DNA from: Pseudotabrizicola algicola | GTDB lineage: Bacteria > Pseudomonadota > Alphaproteobacteria > Rhodobacterales > Rhodobacteraceae | Direction: 5' to 3' | NCBI RefSeq assembly: GCF_010915705.1 | Contig: NZ_JAAIKE010000001.1 | Location: 806,001 to 870,000, forward strand | Length of the DNA: 64,000 nt | Shown: positions 17,256 through 25,651 of the stretch, in pieces | How the letters are laid out: every line of letters starts with the position of its first letter | Numbering within the stretch: the stretch's first letter is position 1 | Made by a program: the position numbers and the translations under genes | The notes under the pieces: model-generated | Seen by the model: only the letters and a program-made list of their open reading frames with translations | What the model was told of the DNA's origin: nothing | Database searches by the model: none

Positions 17256-18158
17256 TCATGCCGACGTCAACTCCGCGCGGACTGTCTCCAGCAAACGCTT
17301 TGCCTCTGATCCCTGAATCTTCTGGATGTCGTCCTGATACTTCAGGATCGCGCCAAGCGTATCGGCGATGACCTCTGGCGAGAGAGAGATCACATCGAGT
17401 GCGAGCAGGCATTTGGCCCAGTCGATTGTTTCCGCTACCCCGGGGCGCTTGAACAGGTCTTCGCGCCGCAGGCGCTGCACGAAGGCAACGATCTCGCGGC
17501 TCAGCGCCTCTTGCGCCTCGGGCGCGCGCGCCTGCAATATCTGGAGTTCCCGACCGAAAGCGGGATAATCCACCCAATGATAAAGACACCGCCGCTTGAG
17601 CGCGTCATGCACCTCGCGCGTGCGGTTCGATGTCAGGATAACGATGGGCGGCTCGGGCGCGCGGATAGTGCCCAGTTCGGGGATCGTCACCTGTGCCTCT
17701 GACAGGGCCTCCAGCAAGAACGCCTCGAACGGCTCGTCCGTACGGTCGATCTCGTCGATCAACAAGACGGGCGCGCCGCCCGGCTGCGGTCGCATGGCCG
17801 CAAGCAGCGGACGTTCGATCAGAAAATCCTCGGTAAACAGATCCGCCCGCGACGTCGCGTTTCCAGAGGTTTCCGCCGCGCGGATCGCGACCATCTGGGC
17901 GGCGAAATTCCATTCCGCAACGGCAGAGGCGGCATCAAGCCCTTCATAACACTGTAGCCGTATCAGCCGCCGTCCCAAGGCATGCGCGAGTGTCTTGGCA
18001 ATCTCTGTCTTGCCTACCCCCGCTTCGCCCTCCAGAAACAGCGGGCGCCCCAACTTCAGCGACAGGAAGACCACCGTGGCAAGGGCGCGGCTGGCCACAT
18101 AGCCCTGATCGGCCAGCAAGGTTTCGGTTGCATCAATCGTTGCCGGAACGAGTGTCAC
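17256..18158 (-). CDS. MoxR-family AAA+ ATPase, CoxD-like
   Basis: A 300-aa AAA+ protein with Walker A GEAGVGKTE (44-51), Walker B VLLIDEIDR, sensor-1 ILTSNRTRE and an arginine-finger region KRRCLYHW. MoxR ATPases remodel or mature enzyme complexes together with VWA partners. The start is taken as GTG at 18158, preceded by GGGAGA; upstream ATGs at 18185 and (as alternative start) 18197 lack a comparable site. First gene of the MoxR-VWA pair; XdhC-type maturation genes follow after the OmpA gene. Confidence 0.9.
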   Translation of the reverse strand: MTLVPATIDATETLLADQGYVASRALATVVFLSLKLGRPLFLEGEAGVGKTEIAKTLAHALGRRLIRLQCYEGLDAASAVAEWNFAAQMVAIRAAETSGNATSRADLFTEDFLIERPLLAAMRPQPGGAPVLLIDEIDRTDEPFEAFLLEALSEAQVTIPELGTIRAPEPPIVILTSNRTREVHDALKRRCLYHWVDYPAFGRELQILQARAPEAQEALSREIVAFVQRLRREDLFKRPGVAETIDWAKCLLALDVISLSPEVIADTLGAILKYQDDIQKIQGSEAKRLLETVRAELTSA

Positions 18159-18306
18159 GCAGCATTCTCCCTTTGCTCTGCCCATGCTTGGTCGCAAGGC
18201 GTGGCGGGGTCAACCCGGCACGCACGCTCCTACGACCAAGGCACTAGCCCTGCCAGTTTGCACCTATTCCAAACACTCCCGCGCGCAGCGCATGCCGGCG
18301 CCGCGA

Positions 18307-20514
18307 TCAAAGGGCTTGCATCCCCTGCCGGATAAAGCGGTTGTCCCCCCGCACCAGAACCCAGCGCCCCAGTTTGCGCGCAAGCCCCGGCCGCCCCCTG
18401 TCAAGCGCGCGCTTGAAAAGCTCGCGCTGGTAACGCGGGAAGGTCTTGCGCGCGCGCAAGGTCCGGTAAAACTCGGCCTCGGTCAGGGTGCCGTTAAGGG
18501 CTGCCAGCGTGATCGGGGCAAGGATCCCCATCTGTTGCAGGCTGGAGCCGAGCCGATGCCCCAAAAGGGGCGCGCGCAGTTTGACGACATTGCTGGCCTC
18601 AAACCGGTCGGCATGGCCGCTGTCGAGCGGCTCATACGGATCATAAAGCAGGAACACCCGTCCCGCCGCCTGGCTGGATTGGCTCGCATCGGCATAGGGG
18701 CCGGTCCAGTCGCGCGCCCAAGCGGTATGATAGCGCGTCTCCCACGGCACCAACCCGCGATTCAGCGTGGATTGCGGCGAGATTGCCACGACATCTGCAC
18801 CCGGACAGGCCGCCACGAAGGCGCAGGCCGCATAGCCCCCCATCGAGGCGCCATAGAACACAACACGTTTGAAGCGCTGGAAAAACCCGCTGGCACGCAG
18901 ATCATCGAACTGCTGCCACACCCAAGGGTCCCGATACCATGTCCAGCCATTGGCCATCACCCCCAGCATGGACCAGCCTTGCTTTTCGATGAAGGAGAAC
19001 CCCCAAGGGCGGCGGTCCTCGCGCTTGCCCATCGCGATGTCGAGGTTGTCGAAAGTCACCACCAGAGTGTCAGAACGCTGGATGAACAGCAGAGAATGAT
19101 CGGGGCTTTCGCGGAAGAAACCCTCTTTTCCGGCAAGCGCCGTGGCGATCTCGGTCCAACTGCCCTCGGCGGCAGGCTTTGCCGCCACTTGCGGGCCGGC
19201 GCGGAAGAGCGCGCGGGTGATCGTGGTGCCATCCACGTCGCGGCTCGTGATGGTCTCGCAACTGCCATAGGCGTTGAGCAAAGGATAGCTGCCCGAACCC
19301 TTGCGGATATCCGTGATCATCCGGCTGCCGTGATGAAGTGTTTTATCAAGAATGCCAGACAAAGGTTTGACTTTGTTCACATCTCCAAAGCCGGACAGGT
19401 TGGCAAGCATATCGACAGGGCGCAGGGCCGTGGCGGCGGCGATGCGGGTGATCTTGCCCTCGGGAACCCCGTGCGAGGTCAGATAGCCGACATAGGGCGC
19501 GACCCAGGGCGAAGGTGTTTGCGGCCATTGCCCCTTGTGATCCATGTCGATCAACTGGATGTCACATTCCCATTTGTGCCACGCGGCAAGCGCCAAGGTC
19601 TGCGCATTCCCGCCCAGATCGGCAAAGACCTGAACCTGCGGCAGGTCGATGCGGTCTACCAGACCGCCATCAAACACATGTTTGCCCCGGCCTTTGATCG
19701 GTGCGGTCTCTGGTGTTATGTCGTGCTGTTTCAAAAGCTTGTCGAGGTAACTTCCCACGGGTGGCACCCCGTGATGGCGCAAGCCCAGTTCGCGCTTGTT
19801 TGACGCCCACAGATGCAGCGCCGTGGTGTTTTGGCCGATCATCGCTTCGGCCACCGCTGCGGGACGTAAAAACTTCAGCCGGTCAGGGAAAGTGACGGGA
19901 TAGAACGCCTCCAGCGGCTGCACCTGATCTGCAAGGCCCAGCGCATGGGTAAAATGGGTCACCATCATCGGCCCCCACACGCCCCAAGGTTGCTGGCTGA
20001 CATGGACTGGCTGGCCCTTGGCCGCTGCTGCCCGATATTCGTCTTGCAGCCTGTCCTTCACGAAAGGCGGGATGGCATGAAGATCAGAGGTATAATCCAG
20101 CATCGCCCGCAGCAGCGCGCCCTCGGCGGGCAGCCCGAGAACCGCATTGTTGACCCTGTGGCCCCCCGGCAGTTCGAACCCCAGCACGTGATCGCTGTCA
20201 TAGCGCATCGGCCGGAGGCAATAGACATCGGTATCGACCCAGATCATCCCGGGATTGCGGGCAATCATGTGAAGCCGGAACAGATCGGCAAACAGGGCGA
20301 AACTGTCTTTCTTTTCATACTTCAGGAATTTGTCCGTCTCCAGCACCTCGCGCCCGTCTCGGCGGATGACGCCATCCGGCACATTGGGGATCGGCTCGTA
20401 GGAAAACAGCGTGATTTGCTGGCCCCGGTCGACGAAAGATTTGAGACAGAGTTGCTCCATCCATGACAAGCTGCCGCCGATCCACAGCGTGCCGACTTCC
20501 CTGACCCTGACCAT
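18307..20514 (-). CDS. Three-part protein: DxD glycosyltransferase, central domain, alpha/beta-hydrolase-like domain
   Basis: A 735-aa protein with no signal peptide. Residues 1-240 form a glycosyltransferase of the sugar-binding DXD class, with WVDTDVYCLRP near residue 93, LFADLFRLHMIARNPG before it and GVWGPMMVTHF later. Residues about 280-430 resemble a Rossmann domain (VQVFADLGGNAQTLALAAW, IQLIDMDHKG) of uncertain role, possibly methyltransferase-like. Residues about 475-700 look like an alpha/beta hydrolase, with nucleophile elbow GASMGG (S557), D at FLLYDPYEPLD and candidate His at LLGHRLG (H653). The last part is paralogous to the product of 24188-25180. ATG 20514 was preferred over the GTG at 20544. 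It is divergent from a GT2 gene. Confidence 0.72.
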   Translation of the reverse strand: MVRVREVGTLWIGGSLSWMEQLCLKSFVDRGQQITLFSYEPIPNVPDGVIRRDGREVLETDKFLKYEKKDSFALFADLFRLHMIARNPGMIWVDTDVYCLRPMRYDSDHVLGFELPGGHRVNNAVLGLPAEGALLRAMLDYTSDLHAIPPFVKDRLQDEYRAAAAKGQPVHVSQQPWGVWGPMMVTHFTHALGLADQVQPLEAFYPVTFPDRLKFLRPAAVAEAMIGQNTTALHLWASNKRELGLRHHGVPPVGSYLDKLLKQHDITPETAPIKGRGKHVFDGGLVDRIDLPQVQVFADLGGNAQTLALAAWHKWECDIQLIDMDHKGQWPQTPSPWVAPYVGYLTSHGVPEGKITRIAAATALRPVDMLANLSGFGDVNKVKPLSGILDKTLHHGSRMITDIRKGSGSYPLLNAYGSCETITSRDVDGTTITRALFRAGPQVAAKPAAEGSWTEIATALAGKEGFFRESPDHSLLFIQRSDTLVVTFDNLDIAMGKREDRRPWGFSFIEKQGWSMLGVMANGWTWYRDPWVWQQFDDLRASGFFQRFKRVVFYGASMGGYAACAFVAACPGADVVAISPQSTLNRGLVPWETRYHTAWARDWTGPYADASQSSQAAGRVFLLYDPYEPLDSGHADRFEASNVVKLRAPLLGHRLGSSLQQMGILAPITLAALNGTLTEAEFYRTLRARKTFPRYQRELFKRALDRGRPGLARKLGRWVLVRGDNRFIRQGMQAL

Positions 20515-20696
20515 GCCTGCAACAACCCCTGACGGACCAATCACTGTTGGCCATAGTGAAACAGTCTGGCGAAATTGCGGCGCTTTGCCAAGGGAATGGA
20601 GCGAAATGGCAGGGGTTTGCTTTGCTGCGATGCTGCACCCGTGCTATGCGTTTCGCAACGGCGGCACCAGACCGCGGCGGGACAGGATGATCGGGC

Positions 20697-22967
20697 ATGG
20701 CGGGCAGCCCAAAACCGGCTGGCACAGGGGTTTTACACCGCAGTCTGGCGGCGCGTGAACTTGGTCATGACGGGCTGACACGGTTGCTTGACTGCGTCGA
20801 GTTGCAAGACGGACGTGTGCTCAGCACGTTTGGCAACGGCACACTGCCGTCTGCTTTCGCGCCTGACGGGGCAGATGGCTGCGCAACGCCGCTGGAGCTG
20901 CGCGAGATATCAGGCGCCACGCTGCTGGTGACCCGCGGAAAGGGGCCGCTTGCTCTGGCCAATGGGAGCCGCCTCCAAGTCAGCCCCTCACCTGCCGAGC
21001 CGGACCTTTTTGCTGGCCTCAATACCATCTTTGGCTTTCGGCTGGATGAATCTGCGGCGCAGGTGGCCGAAGGGCTGATCTATCACGCACGGCACCACCG
21101 TTTGCAGGCCGCGTTGATCGTCAGCCGCACCGAGGACGGGGCCGCCTTTGCCAAGGCCTTGCGCAAGGCGCTTGCCGGCGTGACGCTCACGGTGGTGGTG
21201 CTCGATTGTCCGCTGCCTTTGGGCAAGCCCGATGAAGGGGCCGCGAACCACCCGTGGCATGCGCCCGATGCGCCGGGAAAAGACCGGATGGAGCCTCCGC
21301 CCCACGATGCATGGCGCTCGACCCTGGCAGAACAGATCCTGTTCGAGTCGCTCAAATGGAGATTCCTGTCGCAGGCACGTGCGGTGCTGACCCTTGACGT
21401 CACCGATATTCTGGCCCCCGAGACCCCCAACGCCTTTGATCTCTGCCTCGAGGCGCGGCATGGCGTGATCTTGCTTGCGGGGCGGCGCATCTATCCGTGG
21501 CGTGTGCGCCCCAAGGGCGAGGCGGGATTTGGCGATCACATCTGCCGCCAATTCGACGCGCGCCGCGGAATTGCCCGTTGGGGCGTGGCGCCGGCAAAGG
21601 CGGGGCTTGAAAACACATGGCGCATGGTGCGTGTGGCCTATGCCAAGCCTGACGCGACACAGGCCGTGCCCTTTTACCGCGCGATGTCAATCCGCGTGCC
21701 AGGGCAACAGGCAGGGGCTTTGGCGCCTAAGACCTCGCTGGTCGAGGACCCGGCGCTCGTTGCGCTGGCCGAGCAGTATTTCAACCACAAGCCCGTGCGC
21801 GCGCCCACTTCCAGCCCCCGCACGGCACCGCGCGCGGCGGCGGACGCAGGGCGCACGGCGATTGTCACCACGATGAAGAATGAAGGCCCCTTCATCTTGG
21901 AATGGATCGCCTATCATCGCGCGATCGGGGTCGATGACTTCCTGATCTACACCAATGACTGCACCGACGGCACCGACACGATGCTGGAGATGCTGCAAGC
22001 CAAGGGTCTGGTGCAGCATCGGCCCAACCCTTGGGTGCCGGGCGGCGCGCTGAAGCCGCAACACGCAGCCTTGCAGGCGGCAGAATCCGAGCCCGTCATG
22101 CGCGATTGCGGCTGGGGCATCTGCATGGATGTGGATGAGTTCATCAACATCAAGATCGGGGATGGCACCCTGCGCGCCCTCTACGACGCAATGGGCGAGG
22201 CGAATATGATCAGCCTGACGTGGCGGTTGGTCGGTAATTCCGATGTCGACGCCTACGAGGACCGCTTCTTGCTGGAGCAGTTCTGCGACTGCGCGCCCGA
22301 AGTGATCCGCAAGCCGCATCAGGCATGGGGCTTCAAGACGCTGTTTCGAAACATCGACATCTACAAGAAACTGGGCGTGCATCGGCCCAAAGGACTCAAG
22401 CCCGATCTTTGGGATCAGGTGAAATGGCTGAACGGGTCCGGAAGAACGATGCCGAAGGAATTGTTCCGCAATGGCTGGCGGTCGACCCTGGAGACCTATG
22501 GCTATGACTGGGTGCAGTTGAACCATTACGCCGTGCGCTCGGCGGAAAGCTTCCTCGTCAAACGCGACCGAGGAAGGGTCAATCATGTCGACCGCGATCA
22601 GGGTCTGAACTACTGGTTCCGGATGAACCACAACGCCGACCGGGACACCTCCATCCAGCGGATGATCCCTGCCCTGCGCGCCGAATATGATCGCCTCTTG
22701 GCCGACCCGGACATCCGCGCCGCGCATGACCATTCGGTGGCCTGCCACCGCGCCAAGATCGCCGAGTTGATGCAGACGGAGAATTACCGGACCTTCTACG
22801 GCGAATTGACGGGAGAGCGGATGAAGGCACTGTGCCGGATGCAGCATCATTTCGGCTCGGCGGTGTTTTCGGCTGGCCCCGGCGTGATTCCACCCGATCT
22901 GCACAAACGGCCCCTGGCACCGGATTTCTTCTTCACGGTCGAACACAGCGGCGAGGCAGAACATTGA
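20697..22967 (+). CDS. Large family-2 glycosyltransferase
   Basis: A 756-aa protein. The C-terminal half is a GT-A glycosyltransferase of the Glyco_tranf_2_4 kind: TTMKNEGPFILEWIAYHRAI (391-410), YTNDCTDGT, the metal-binding MDVDEF (477-482), and a late RSAESFLVKRDRGRVNHV motif. The N-terminal 370 residues have no motif I can name. Stretches such as QAALIVSRTEDGAAFAKAL and AVLTLDVTDIL suggest a degenerate second glycosyltransferase fold (inference). It probably acts in the cytoplasm on a surface polysaccharide or glycolipid. Its TGA overlaps the ATG of a 39-codon ORF that leads into the next glycosyltransferase. Confidence 0.85.
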   Translation: MAGSPKPAGTGVLHRSLAARELGHDGLTRLLDCVELQDGRVLSTFGNGTLPSAFAPDGADGCATPLELREISGATLLVTRGKGPLALANGSRLQVSPSPAEPDLFAGLNTIFGFRLDESAAQVAEGLIYHARHHRLQAALIVSRTEDGAAFAKALRKALAGVTLTVVVLDCPLPLGKPDEGAANHPWHAPDAPGKDRMEPPPHDAWRSTLAEQILFESLKWRFLSQARAVLTLDVTDILAPETPNAFDLCLEARHGVILLAGRRIYPWRVRPKGEAGFGDHICRQFDARRGIARWGVAPAKAGLENTWRMVRVAYAKPDATQAVPFYRAMSIRVPGQQAGALAPKTSLVEDPALVALAEQYFNHKPVRAPTSSPRTAPRAAADAGRTAIVTTMKNEGPFILEWIAYHRAIGVDDFLIYTNDCTDGTDTMLEMLQAKGLVQHRPNPWVPGGALKPQHAALQAAESEPVMRDCGWGICMDVDEFINIKIGDGTLRALYDAMGEANMISLTWRLVGNSDVDAYEDRFLLEQFCDCAPEVIRKPHQAWGFKTLFRNIDIYKKLGVHRPKGLKPDLWDQVKWLNGSGRTMPKELFRNGWRSTLETYGYDWVQLNHYAVRSAESFLVKRDRGRVNHVDRDQGLNYWFRMNHNADRDTSIQRMIPALRAEYDRLLADPDIRAAHDHSVACHRAKIAELMQTENYRTFYGELTGERMKALCRMQHHFGSAVFSAGPGVIPPDLHKRPLAPDFFFTVEHSGEAEH

Positions 22968-23086
22968 TGGCACGGATGTTCGGCGAAAGCTCGGCCCGCC
23001 CTGCTTACCCGGGTGCCCTTGCGAAACCGGATCGGCTGTCGTTCAGCCTTGCGGGCCGGCGCCGATCTTTCGCCGAAAGATCGTGA
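22967..23086 (+). CDS. Possible 39-aa coupled ORF between two glycosyltransferase genes
   Basis: This frame starts at an ATG overlapping the upstream stop (TGATG at 22965-22969) and stops at TGA overlapping the ATG of the next gene (TGATG at 23084-23088). The product, MARMFGESSARPAYPGALAK onward, is basic, Arg/Ala/Ser-rich and unlike any family I know. The double TGATG arrangement would carry ribosomes from one glycosyltransferase to the next, so it may be a coupling leader rather than a functional protein. The other reading is a plain 118-bp intergenic gap. Confidence 0.35.
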   Translation: MARMFGESSARPAYPGALAKPDRLSFSLAGRRRSFAERS

Positions 23087-24030
23087 TGGGGGGCTTTACC
23101 GTCATCACGACGATGAAGAACGAAGGCGCGTTTCTTCTGGAATGGGTCGCGCATCACAAGGCGCTTGGCTTCGATCATATCCTGATCTGCACCAATGACT
23201 GCACCGACCACACCCGCCGCATGGCCTTGCGTCTGCAAACGCTCGGGCTGGCCACGCATCATCCGACAAAGCCTTGGGCGGCCACCTCGATCCAGCGGTC
23301 GGCACTCAAACAGGCAACCCGCTACGATGTGGTGCGGCAGGCCGACTGGATCTGGGTCTGTGATGCCGATGAATTCCTGACCATCAAGATCGGCGACGGC
23401 AGCGTGCGGGCTCTGGCCGGCGCCGCATCGGAGCAAACCGAGGTCATTCCGGTGCCGTGGCGCATTTTCGGACCCGATAGCCGGATTGACTATGAGGACA
23501 GGCCGGTAACAAGCCAGTTCCTGCGCGCCGAAGCGTCGGGCGGACAAGGCTTTGCCTATGCCAAGTCGCTGTTCCGCGGGCTTGAGAATGTGGGGCGCGT
23601 GGGCATCCATGCCCCCGTGGCGCGGGCCGATCTGGGGCGCGATCTGCGCCGCGAAGAGCCGGGCGGGCGACCTTGGCGCCCTCAACCGCATCCGATGTTC
23701 GTGGCCGCCGACCATAGCGTCGCACAGGTCAACCACTACGCATTGCGCAGCGCCGAGAGCTTTCTTGTCAAGCGCGACAGGGGGCGGGTCAATCATGTGG
23801 GGCAAGAGATGGGGCTGGAATACTGGCATCGCTTCAACCTCGCCCAGACGCCCTGCGAGGCCATCCGCCGCTATGACGCGGCTGTAGCCGATTGGATCGT
23901 CCGGCTGATGGCGGATGCGGATCTGGCTTTCATGCACCGCAAATCGGTGGCATGGCACCGGGCGCGCATCGCGGCCCTGAAGTCCGATCCGGGCAATGCA
24001 GCGCTGTGGTCGGCGATCACCGGTGGCTGA
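23086..24030 (+). CDS. Family-2 glycosyltransferase, short paralogue
   Basis: A 314-aa GT-A enzyme clearly paralogous to the C-terminal half of the preceding gene product. Shared features are TTMKNEGAFLLEWVAHHKAL (9-28), CTNDCTDHT, DADEFLTIKIGDG with the metal site at 93-95, and RSAESFLVKRDRGRVNHV near residue 225. It lacks the other protein's 370-residue N-terminal region. The GTG at 23083 and ATG at 23086 are adjacent in frame; ATG is chosen. Likely in one transcription unit with its paralogue, adding a sugar to the same or a related surface glycan; donor and acceptor are unknown. Confidence 0.88.
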   Translation: MGGFTVITTMKNEGAFLLEWVAHHKALGFDHILICTNDCTDHTRRMALRLQTLGLATHHPTKPWAATSIQRSALKQATRYDVVRQADWIWVCDADEFLTIKIGDGSVRALAGAASEQTEVIPVPWRIFGPDSRIDYEDRPVTSQFLRAEASGGQGFAYAKSLFRGLENVGRVGIHAPVARADLGRDLRREEPGGRPWRPQPHPMFVAADHSVAQVNHYALRSAESFLVKRDRGRVNHVGQEMGLEYWHRFNLAQTPCEAIRRYDAAVADWIVRLMADADLAFMHRKSVAWHRARIAALKSDPGNAALWSAITGG

Positions 24031-24187
24031 CGCCGCAGCTTTGGGCTGATCCAAGCCGATCAATCTGCCGGAAACAGTTTGTCGCCTTTTGCGGCCTTGC
24101 CTCAAAACTGCCATGATCCGATGTTAGCCGATCAGAACGGCCCCGTTCTTGCGCGCGCAGGGTCCGTCTCAGGAAGGGAGATACCAG

Positions 24188-25180
24188 ATGCCGGAAACGC
24201 TTTCCCCGTCCAAAACGGCGGATGCGGCCGCTCAGGCGGCACCCGATGCATCTGTAGCGCAGCCGGGCGCCGAAGCAGCCGATACGCGTGCAGGCTGGCT
24301 CGCCCTCATGGATCAGATCGGGGAAGACGCGGGCTATTTCGAGCCGCTCGGAGCGCGTCATTGGGCGTTCTTCATCGATGAATCTCCCACCCTGCTGGTC
24401 AGCTTTGAACGCGCCGAGGATATCGAAGCGCGGCCAGGCCAGATGCCACTTGGCCATGACATCGCAAAGGAAAAGGGCTGGTCACACCTGTGCCTGATCG
24501 CAGACGGCGAGACATGGTATCGTGACGCGCGCGTTTACGGTTACTTCGACCGTCTGGTCGACGATGCCTTTTTTGAGGATTTCGACACTGTCCTGTTCAT
24601 GGGTTCAGGCGTGCAGGCCTACGCGGCGGCGGCCTTTTCCGTGGCCGCGCCGGGATGCACCGTGATTGCCATGAGCCCGCGCGCCACGCTGAATCCGGCG
24701 ATTGCGGGCTGGGACAAGCGGGCCATCAAGGCGCGCAAGCTGGATTTCACCAGCCGCTATGGCTACGCCCCCGACATGACCGATGGCGCGGGTCGCGTGT
24801 TCATCTTGCACGATCCCGATGTCACCGAAGACGCGATGCATGCCTCGCTGTTCCGGGGCCGCCATGTCACCCATCTGCGCTGCCCCCGTCTGGGCGGGCG
24901 GCTGGATTGGTCGCTTGCGCATATGAATATCATCACGCCCCTCGTGCAATCAGCGGTGGCAGGCACACTGAACGCGCCACAGTTTGCGAAAATCTGGCGC
25001 GCGCGCCGGAATTTCGGCCCCTATCTGCGGGTTTTGCTCACACAGGCGCAAGCCCGTGGCCGGACCGGACTGGAAAAGATGATTTGCCAGAACGTCACAT
25101 CCCGCCTGAATGCGCCGAGGTTCCGCAAGAGACTTGCCGATATTCTGGCCGCCGAGGTGGAGGCTTCGCTCAAGGACTAG
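24188..25180 (+). CDS. Stand-alone alpha/beta-hydrolase-like protein, catalytic residues missing
   Basis: A 330-aa protein behind a strong AGGAAGGGAG site. After a low-complexity Ala-rich start (1-35), residues 55-290 align along their length with the C-terminal domain of the 735-aa protein encoded at 18307-20514. Matching landmarks are ETWYRD/WTWYRD, FDTVLFMGSG/FKRVVFYGAS, AMSPRATLN/AISPQSTLN, GRVFILHDP/GRVFLLYDP, CPRLGGRLD/APLLGHRLG. The nucleophile Ser is replaced (GSGVQA instead of GASMGG) and the candidate His is Gly. It therefore looks like a pseudo-hydrolase, perhaps a binding or scaffold subunit. I recall similar Rhodobacterales proteins being labelled PAPS reductase; no such motif is present. 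Confidence 0.7.
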   Translation: MPETLSPSKTADAAAQAAPDASVAQPGAEAADTRAGWLALMDQIGEDAGYFEPLGARHWAFFIDESPTLLVSFERAEDIEARPGQMPLGHDIAKEKGWSHLCLIADGETWYRDARVYGYFDRLVDDAFFEDFDTVLFMGSGVQAYAAAAFSVAAPGCTVIAMSPRATLNPAIAGWDKRAIKARKLDFTSRYGYAPDMTDGAGRVFILHDPDVTEDAMHASLFRGRHVTHLRCPRLGGRLDWSLAHMNIITPLVQSAVAGTLNAPQFAKIWRARRNFGPYLRVLLTQAQARGRTGLEKMICQNVTSRLNAPRFRKRLADILAAEVEASLKD

Positions 25181-25223
25181 GCTCGCAGCCCAGCGCAGGG
25201 CGAGACATCGCTCCGTGCCCGAC

Positions 25224-25622
25224 TTAGCCTTCGGGTCCCTCGGCCAGTGACCACAAATCCTCTGCGCGCTGTTCTGTCAGGCGTAACCTGCATCCCAGCA
25301 CCAACAGCGGCTCTGCCGAACCGCCACGCATGAGAAAGCCTTCTGCCGCGCAAGCCTTGTCGCGATAGGAAATCCATGCCCGCTGGGCGTCGCGCAACGC
25401 AAGCTCTGCGCCGGAAAGGCCGGGCGGCAGATCGGTATCGAGATCACGCATCGCCCCGCGCGCTTCGGCATAGGCAGCGTTCAGATCCTTATCGGCGGCT
25501 TCCAGTTCAAGCGCAGCACAACGGTTCATCGCCTGTTGGGTCATGGCATTGTCGCAATCAAGCCCCTGAGCCTGTGCGGCCCCCGCACCGAAGATCAAGA
25601 CCGCCAGCGCCAGCCGCAACAT
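25224..25622 (-). CDS. LprI/DUF1311-like exported protein
   Basis: A 132-aa secreted protein: signal peptide MLRLALAVLIFGAGAAQAQG, then four cysteines. The LprI/DUF1311 pattern is visible: DCDNAMTQQAMNRCAALE, DLNAAYAEARG, LRDAQRAWISYRDKACAAE, LGCRLRLTEQRAEDL. The family includes mycobacterial lysozyme inhibitor LprI; most members are uncharacterised periplasmic proteins. The ATG at 25622 has AAGGA at 8 nt; an ATG at 25631 is possible. It is convergent with the pseudo-hydrolase gene, and its stop is 40 bp away. Confidence 0.85.
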   Translation of the reverse strand: MLRLALAVLIFGAGAAQAQGLDCDNAMTQQAMNRCAALELEAADKDLNAAYAEARGAMRDLDTDLPPGLSGAELALRDAQRAWISYRDKACAAEGFLMRGGSAEPLLVLGCRLRLTEQRAEDLWSLAEGPEG

Positions 25623-25651
25623 CTGTGCCATCCTTGTCCGGCCAAACGGGG

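Noticed and set aside
24188-25180. PAPS reductase identity for the pseudo-hydrolase gene
   Set aside because: There is no SSFGAES-type loop, no CxxC and no ECGIH motif; the true cysH lies at 7881-8630.
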